Assembly (NCBI GenBank): GCA_033220425.1
Contig: CM065652.1
Coordinates: 310,001 to 374,000 of the forward strand
From: Lepraria neglecta
Lineage: Eukaryota; Ascomycota; Lecanoromycetes; Lecanorales; Stereocaulaceae
Direction of reading: 5' to 3'
Length of the DNA stretch: 64,000 nucleotides
The notes under the pieces were generated by a model, which saw only the letters and a list, made by a program, of their open reading frames with translations, made no database searches and was not told the origin of the DNA. Made by a program: the position numbers and the translations under genes. The number at the start of each line of letters is the position of its first letter. The first letter of the stretch is position 1. Below are positions 59,591 through 64,000 of the stretch, in pieces.

Positions 59591-60688
59591 TGTATCAAAG
59601 GAAAGGTTGCACTCTGTGTGGATATTAACAGCATGATTGAAACAGAACTTGATATGAAAGGAACTAGAAGGACAACATCGTTAATGGAAGTCCGAAAGGG
59701 GAGACAAGGCTGTTGATCGGACTGCAGTAGAAGACGTCGAGTGTAATTGATAATCATTAATGAATAGGCGATGCTGCCGACCGCTGTCAGTCCTGGGAAC
59801 TGCAGACTACGTCATTCAACTGTATCCGTAGTCGACGACTTGACAGACCCTTGGAAATTCGCTCATATCATCAGGCTGCAAGTAAAGTTACGAAAGGTAC
59901 TGCTAAACCATAGACGTATACGTGTAGCTCAGCCACCCTACCAGGCGAGATCTTACAGAATCCACGATACAGGGTCTTATCTCGGTCAGTCAGGAAGAAA
60001 TTTGTGGTCTGTTAGGGGTCTATGACAAAACATTCGGTCGTATTGAAAGTTGGCGGTCTGCACCCGGCACTGGAGAAGCGAGATGTCCTGATTGCCGCCA
60101 GCACAGCTCAGGTCTAAGACAGACTGGCGCGTTTTTTCATCAGTGGTAAGAATGCCTTGCTGTCAGCCAAGAGCTTTTTTCTCATTCACGACTTGAGGAA
60201 CCAGATATGGGCCGTGTCATCGAGCCAATTACCTTTTGTACAGGCAGATATCTGACCGGGAAACATGTTGCATCTAACGCCTCAGGCACCGGACCCTGCT
60301 ATTTACACGTATTATTCCTCGGGTATTGCAAGTGCAAAAGTGGATCATTAGAGTACGCATGGGATCTGCGAACACTCTACCTTTGCGATCTATATGTCTA
60401 CGAGAATTCTCAGTGGATGCTACAGCTACGAATCGAGTATGGAGCCGCAGCTTAGGAAGGCAGAAGATCACAGCGAGGCAGTGCATTCGTTTGTGCTGTA
60501 TGACCTCTCGGGCTCTCCTAAGCCTATACTTTAGAATTCTAGTGATTCAAATTGTTTGGACTATGGAGAGACGATGCTGAGGGTCTGAGCTTTTGACAGA
60601 ACCTGCTGTCCTAGTCCTTGCTGACGAGCCTTTCGGAAGCGTCAGACTTCGACCGCTTGCAATAGAGCGTCACTGAAGCTCCATCACA
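59591..60688. other. inverted shared upstream region of two CorA-like genes
   Basis: No gene is present. It lies between two 5' exons that point away from each other, so it is the bidirectional promoter of the pair. It has been turned around with those exons by the MITE-mediated inversion. Confidence 0.5.
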
Positions 60689-60901
60689 ATGCCTCTCGAT
60701 GCTGCTACAGCCCGGGAGCTGGTCAAGAAATTGGCGGAGGACAAAGCCAGCTACCTCCATACCGTGGATCAGGCCCATGATGTGCTAGCCCAAGCTCTGA
60801 GTTCAGCTGCGGAGGAGAGCAGTGCATCACCTATTGCTGCCACCGAATTACTTGACCCAGATACAGCTGCTACCGCCAGAGCATCTTACCTTGACACCCT
60901 C
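60689..60901 (+). pseudogene. detached 5' exon of CorA-like gene 1
   Basis: ATG 60689 opens MPLDAATARELVKKLAEDKA, then SYLHTVDQAHDVLAQALSSA, and ends ASYLDTL at the MITE. Joining ASYLDTL to the sequence after copy 2 (TQAHDVLAKAV) restores an internal repeat of the SYLHTVDQAHDVLAQAL unit without a frame change. This shows that the exon belongs to gene 1. The reading frame happens to stay open through the MITE to 61189, encoding a MITE-derived stretch. Confidence 0.7.
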
Positions 60902-61044
60902 TGTTGCAATCCGTTGCTTGATTTCTTTCTACGCGATTCCAGAAGCCTGTTGCTAGCCGTTCTTTGTCTGTTTTGGCCATATATGGGGCCCTGGGGGCCC
61001 CCATTAGCTAGATATCCTTCCCAGCCTATTGCCACATTGCAACA
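60902..61044 (-). mobile_element. MITE, copy 3 (inversion breakpoint)
   Basis: A 143-bp copy with ends TGTTGCAAT...ATTGCAACA, oriented opposite to copies 1 and 2. The left flank is CCCTC and the right flank GTTAT; they pair crosswise with the flanks of copy 2. Inferred target duplications before recombination were 5 bp (CCCTC and GTTAT). Confidence 0.9.
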
Positions 61045-63394
61045 GTTATTAGACAACCAGAAGAAGCCTCCTGAAAATAGTGCGAGCCTGTATGACTGGC
61101 TTGAGTGGATTTATGCGGAGTCTAATGAGACTCATCCTGGCTCTTTCGTCTTGTGGCAAGTGCTCGAGTTAGCATTAGTTCATATATGAGCGGCTGATAG
61201 CCTTACTAGTTGTTTCACTGTTGATAGTCCAAAGCTCCACGTCGAGAGCATGTACAATGTCATGGATTGGTACAAGATTCTCCAACCATTACCACGTCAA
61301 GTCGAACGAAGAAATGAAATTTATCGGCGGGCTCTCGTCTATATCCTTTCCCAAGCACCCAGCTGGCAAATACCTGACACAGTAGTAGGCGACATCACAT
61401 CTGCAAAAGAGCCAGAGCAGCGTAAAGACCGGCTGAAGTTGCCTGCAGCAGGTGTGACTCAGTGTTCAGTAGCTGTTTCTTATTGAAGCTAATGTCTTTT
61501 TTAAGAATCGCTGGACGTTGATGTTACTGTCGCCGAGCCAAGCGCCGTCGAGATGACTATATGTTGGCAGTATGCAGCTCCCAAATATAGGAGCGACTTG
61601 AATACATATATTTGGCAACCTTTTCGAAAGCGGCCCCCTTTTATCTATGCTAAAATCTTCATTTTTAACAAAGACTTCTCCCATAGCCCGCACGCGTGTT
61701 GCAATGGCAGAAAACACTCAATTGACTAACTAGCTAATGGATAGGAATCTATGGAGTACTAATAGACATCTCTGTCTGTTTGCTAACACTTCTGCCTGTG
61801 ACTAGCGGAGAAGGACAATGGAATCGCATAAAGAGCAATCAGGCAACCAGATTGCAACAACGCGGTTATTCTCTTCCAGAGAAAGAGATGTCTCAGGTCC
61901 TTCCGCAAGCGATTCCTTTCGCGGTCTGAGACATTTTCACAAGGGTGCTCTCCAGTCACGGACTTGACGCGCGCAATATATGAAATATATGACATGGCTA
62001 TAGCAAATACGTTTGTATTTTTGAGAGAATCGTCCCATGAAGTCGACAAATTAGTGAATTCCTCCTATATCGAGCAAAAAGACTTTATCTCATCTTGACG
62101 AAGATCTTCAAGAGTGGGGCGTTTCCCTCAAAAGAGAAGATACATCATCCGCTCCACCAGAGCAGGAATGGACATGGCCAATAACCGCAAACTGTTAGAT
62201 GAATACGTTGAGCGTCTGGATAAATTTGACCCAGATATCCCGGATCACGCTACTAGGGATGAAGCATTGGACAAGCTTCGAACCAAGCTCGACTATCTCA
62301 AGACAGAGCTCAACAACCTTGCGAAAAAGATAAAGGATGTGAAGTCGGAGGTAAGTGGGGCTTGTAGTACGCGTTCTATGGCTGATTGATCTATGCAGAT
62401 TGAATCGCACAACCGCCTAGAAAGCCGTAACTCAAACCTGGTCACAGTCCTAGTAGCCCTGTACGTGCCGCTGGCATTTGTAACCGTGAGTACTCTTTCT
62501 TCTTAGATGAGATAGTTGGCTGATCTATTACAGTCGTTCCTAGGCATGAATATCGACCGTGGCCCAATAAAAGCCTAGCTACGACCCGACATTGGCGAGG
62601 ACGACCCTAATCCTCGAACATGGGACATCCGATGGTTCTGGATTATAGCAGCACCATTAATTTTCGCCACCATCATCCTCCCACTCGTGACTGGTCCTCT
62701 TGTACGATGGGGGGCTCAATCGTATATCGAACTTAGATCTTTCTGGCGTCTCGGATTCTGCATATTCGGTTTTAGCTACTTGGTCGTGTACTACCTGCTA
62801 TACTATTTCCTGGTACCTCCCTTCGACTCATGGATCATCCTTTCCCGAGCTTTCTGCGACGCGCCTCTCGAGATGTTCGCTCTCTACCAGGCATTTGTTG
62901 CTTTCCGAGAAAAGCAAGGACGACTCCTTTGGTGTTTGTTTTGGCTATTCGCCTCCGTCTTGCTTGTCCTGGACTTCGCTCCTATCTTGGGTTATATCTA
63001 CTCCGTTTCTCGCAGTGCGTATCTCTCTGCCGACTGTTCTTTGGGGAGGATTTGGATGGTTTGGCTTGCTTCTCATCCTTCTGGTCATCTATTTTCGAGA
63101 AGCTGCCGCTGCCACAAAGCATGTGTCCGTGGGACCACAAAATGGGTGGCAATAGGACGTCTACAGCGAGATCTGTCTTTTGATGCGATGATGTTGATGG
63201 GATCCGGCAAAGCACTGGATCATAGAATTTATCGAACTAATATGACGGGTATGAGGCTCATTCTCTATCGAAGACGCGGTTCGAAAACGGTCTCTTTTTT
63301 GACTACCACAGATCCGGATCTGAAGAGCATAAAAAGAGCAGATCTAGTCCATGATATATCTGGCGACTTATTCAGGGAGGGAATTAACAATTGA
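61045..63394 (+). pseudogene. CorA-like divalent cation transporter 2, body
   Basis: After the MITE the frame reads SASLYDWLEWIYAESNETHP, meets a TGA (after LALVHI) and continues in the same frame to VESMYNVMDWYKILQPLPRQ. The later part has DMANNRKLLDEYVERLDKF, a coiled coil (LKTELNNLAKKIKDVKSE), then two well-formed introns. These lead to LVALYVPLAFVT-SFLGMNI with the GMN motif. A TAG follows six codons later (GPIKA-stop-LRPD), then PLIFATIILPLVTGP and further membrane segments, with a frame change in the last one. The stops fit C-to-T changes of CGA and CAG. A decayed MITE lies at 61727-61859. Confidence 0.65.
61727..61859 (+). mobile_element. degenerate MITE, copy 4
   Basis: The right half (ATGGAATCGCATAAAGAGCA, then GGCAACCAGATTGCAACA) matches the right half of copies 1 and 2 with several differences. 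A weaker match to CTAGCTAATGG sits at about 61730. The left inverted repeat is not recognisable. It is an older insertion than copies 1-3. Confidence 0.6.
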
Positions 63395-63694
63395 TTTGTT
63401 CTAGAAGCGAGCCTTCTGCATTGCATTCCTTGCTCTATCGCAAGTACCGTTGTCCTAGAAAGCAAGTCTCATTGTGCTTCTCATCAAGAACAAACTATCC
63501 TTTGACAGAGATGCTCAATGAAACGCCAGGCGCATGACAATGACCCTTGCCTCCCAAAAGGCAATTGTGCATTGTACCTAGACCTTCCCCGTCATTATAA
63601 GTCTGCCGAGTTCCCGGATTCAAGGTGGCAAATTAACACTCACCGACGATCTCTGCACTGCGCATCACGCAGACACAATCAAGGAAACGTAAAC

Positions 63695-63940
63695 ATGAAT
63701 AGCTCCGCCAACACAACAGAACTAGCTCCCATGGCCTGCGGGACACCTATGAGTTGTCACCCTCTTCTCTTATTTTTGGGGTTGATATATGTCTTTTTCT
63801 TCCTGCTCTTCTTAGTTAACTCAACTTGCTGGAATAGGAGGAATAGACTGAGCAGGTGGAGAGATCTGGAGCAGAAAGAAGGGGACGTATTCGAAAAGGT
63901 GGTAGTATATGGGGGCGGCGGGATTGGGAATACTGTATAA
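63695..63940 (+). CDS. small single-pass membrane protein, unknown
   Basis: A single exon of 81 residues starts at MNSSANTTELAPMACG, in good context (AAACATGA). One strong hydrophobic segment (PLLLFLGLIYVFFFLLFLV) is followed by a basic stretch (RRNRLSRWRDL), giving a likely cytosolic C-terminus, and an acidic/Gly-rich end. The frame is open upstream to 63518, but the shorter start is more natural. No family recognised. Confidence 0.4.
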   Translation: MNSSANTTELAPMACGTPMSCHPLLLFLGLIYVFFFLLFLVNSTCWNRRNRLSRWRDLEQKEGDVFEKVVVYGGGGIGNTV

Positions 63941-64000
63941 AGTATAGAAGTTAAAGAACGGGAGGATCAATATTTATGGGATTTATAAGCCCATATTTGG

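Overview
The window looks like the nuclear genome of a filamentous ascomycete (Pezizomycotina). Introns are short (about 45-75 nt) with GTRNGT donors and CTAAC-type branch points. It also carries a velvet-family regulator of the VelB type, a fungal-type telomerase reverse transcriptase, a DH-BAR-SH3 Cdc42/Rho exchange factor and a small secondary-metabolite gene cluster. The class cannot be fixed from sequence alone.

Region 1 (about 1-16.4 kb) is a compact non-ribosomal-peptide-type cluster. It holds a T-C-A-T-CT NRPS, a five-exon small secreted protein, a cytochrome P450, an AflR-like Zn2Cys6 regulator and an MFS exporter. A 401-bp tandem duplication lies between regulator and exporter. Synthetase, oxidase, regulator and pump fit one pathway, but nothing in the window fixes the product.

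Region 2 (16.4-27.5 kb) is gene-poor and rich in relics. It contains a dynamin-like GTPase relic, two different non-autonomous DNA elements, an interrupted unknown ORF family, a Fet3-like multicopper oxidase with an odd intron next to its copper site, a long intergenic stretch with an inverted repeat, and a decayed SprT-like metallopeptidase gene.

Region 3 (27.8-36.7 kb) is an array of eight small, same-strand, mostly single-exon loci. Six of the eight begin M-G/A/D-C-x-x-[S/F]-R/K-P or a very close variant: seven of the eight keep S at position 6 or its replacement F, and the eighth (32333) is linked by another motif. This fits the N-myristoylation consensus followed by a palmitoylatable Cys. 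The proteins are proline-rich and otherwise divergent. Two broken coiled-coil paralogues lie between them on the opposite strand. I regard this as the best candidate for an undescribed gene family.

Region 4 (36.9-56.2 kb) is a housekeeping and regulatory block: Na+/H+ antiporter, TBC-domain protein lacking both catalytic fingers, TERT (8 exons), Gef1-like RhoGEF and velB (5 exons).

Region 5 (56.8-63.4 kb) holds two CorA-like membrane transporter genes, now broken. Target-site duplications flanking two oppositely oriented copies of a 143-bp MITE match crosswise. This shows that recombination between the copies inverted the 1.7-kb segment holding the shared promoter and both 5' exons. The two genes therefore exchanged their N-termini.
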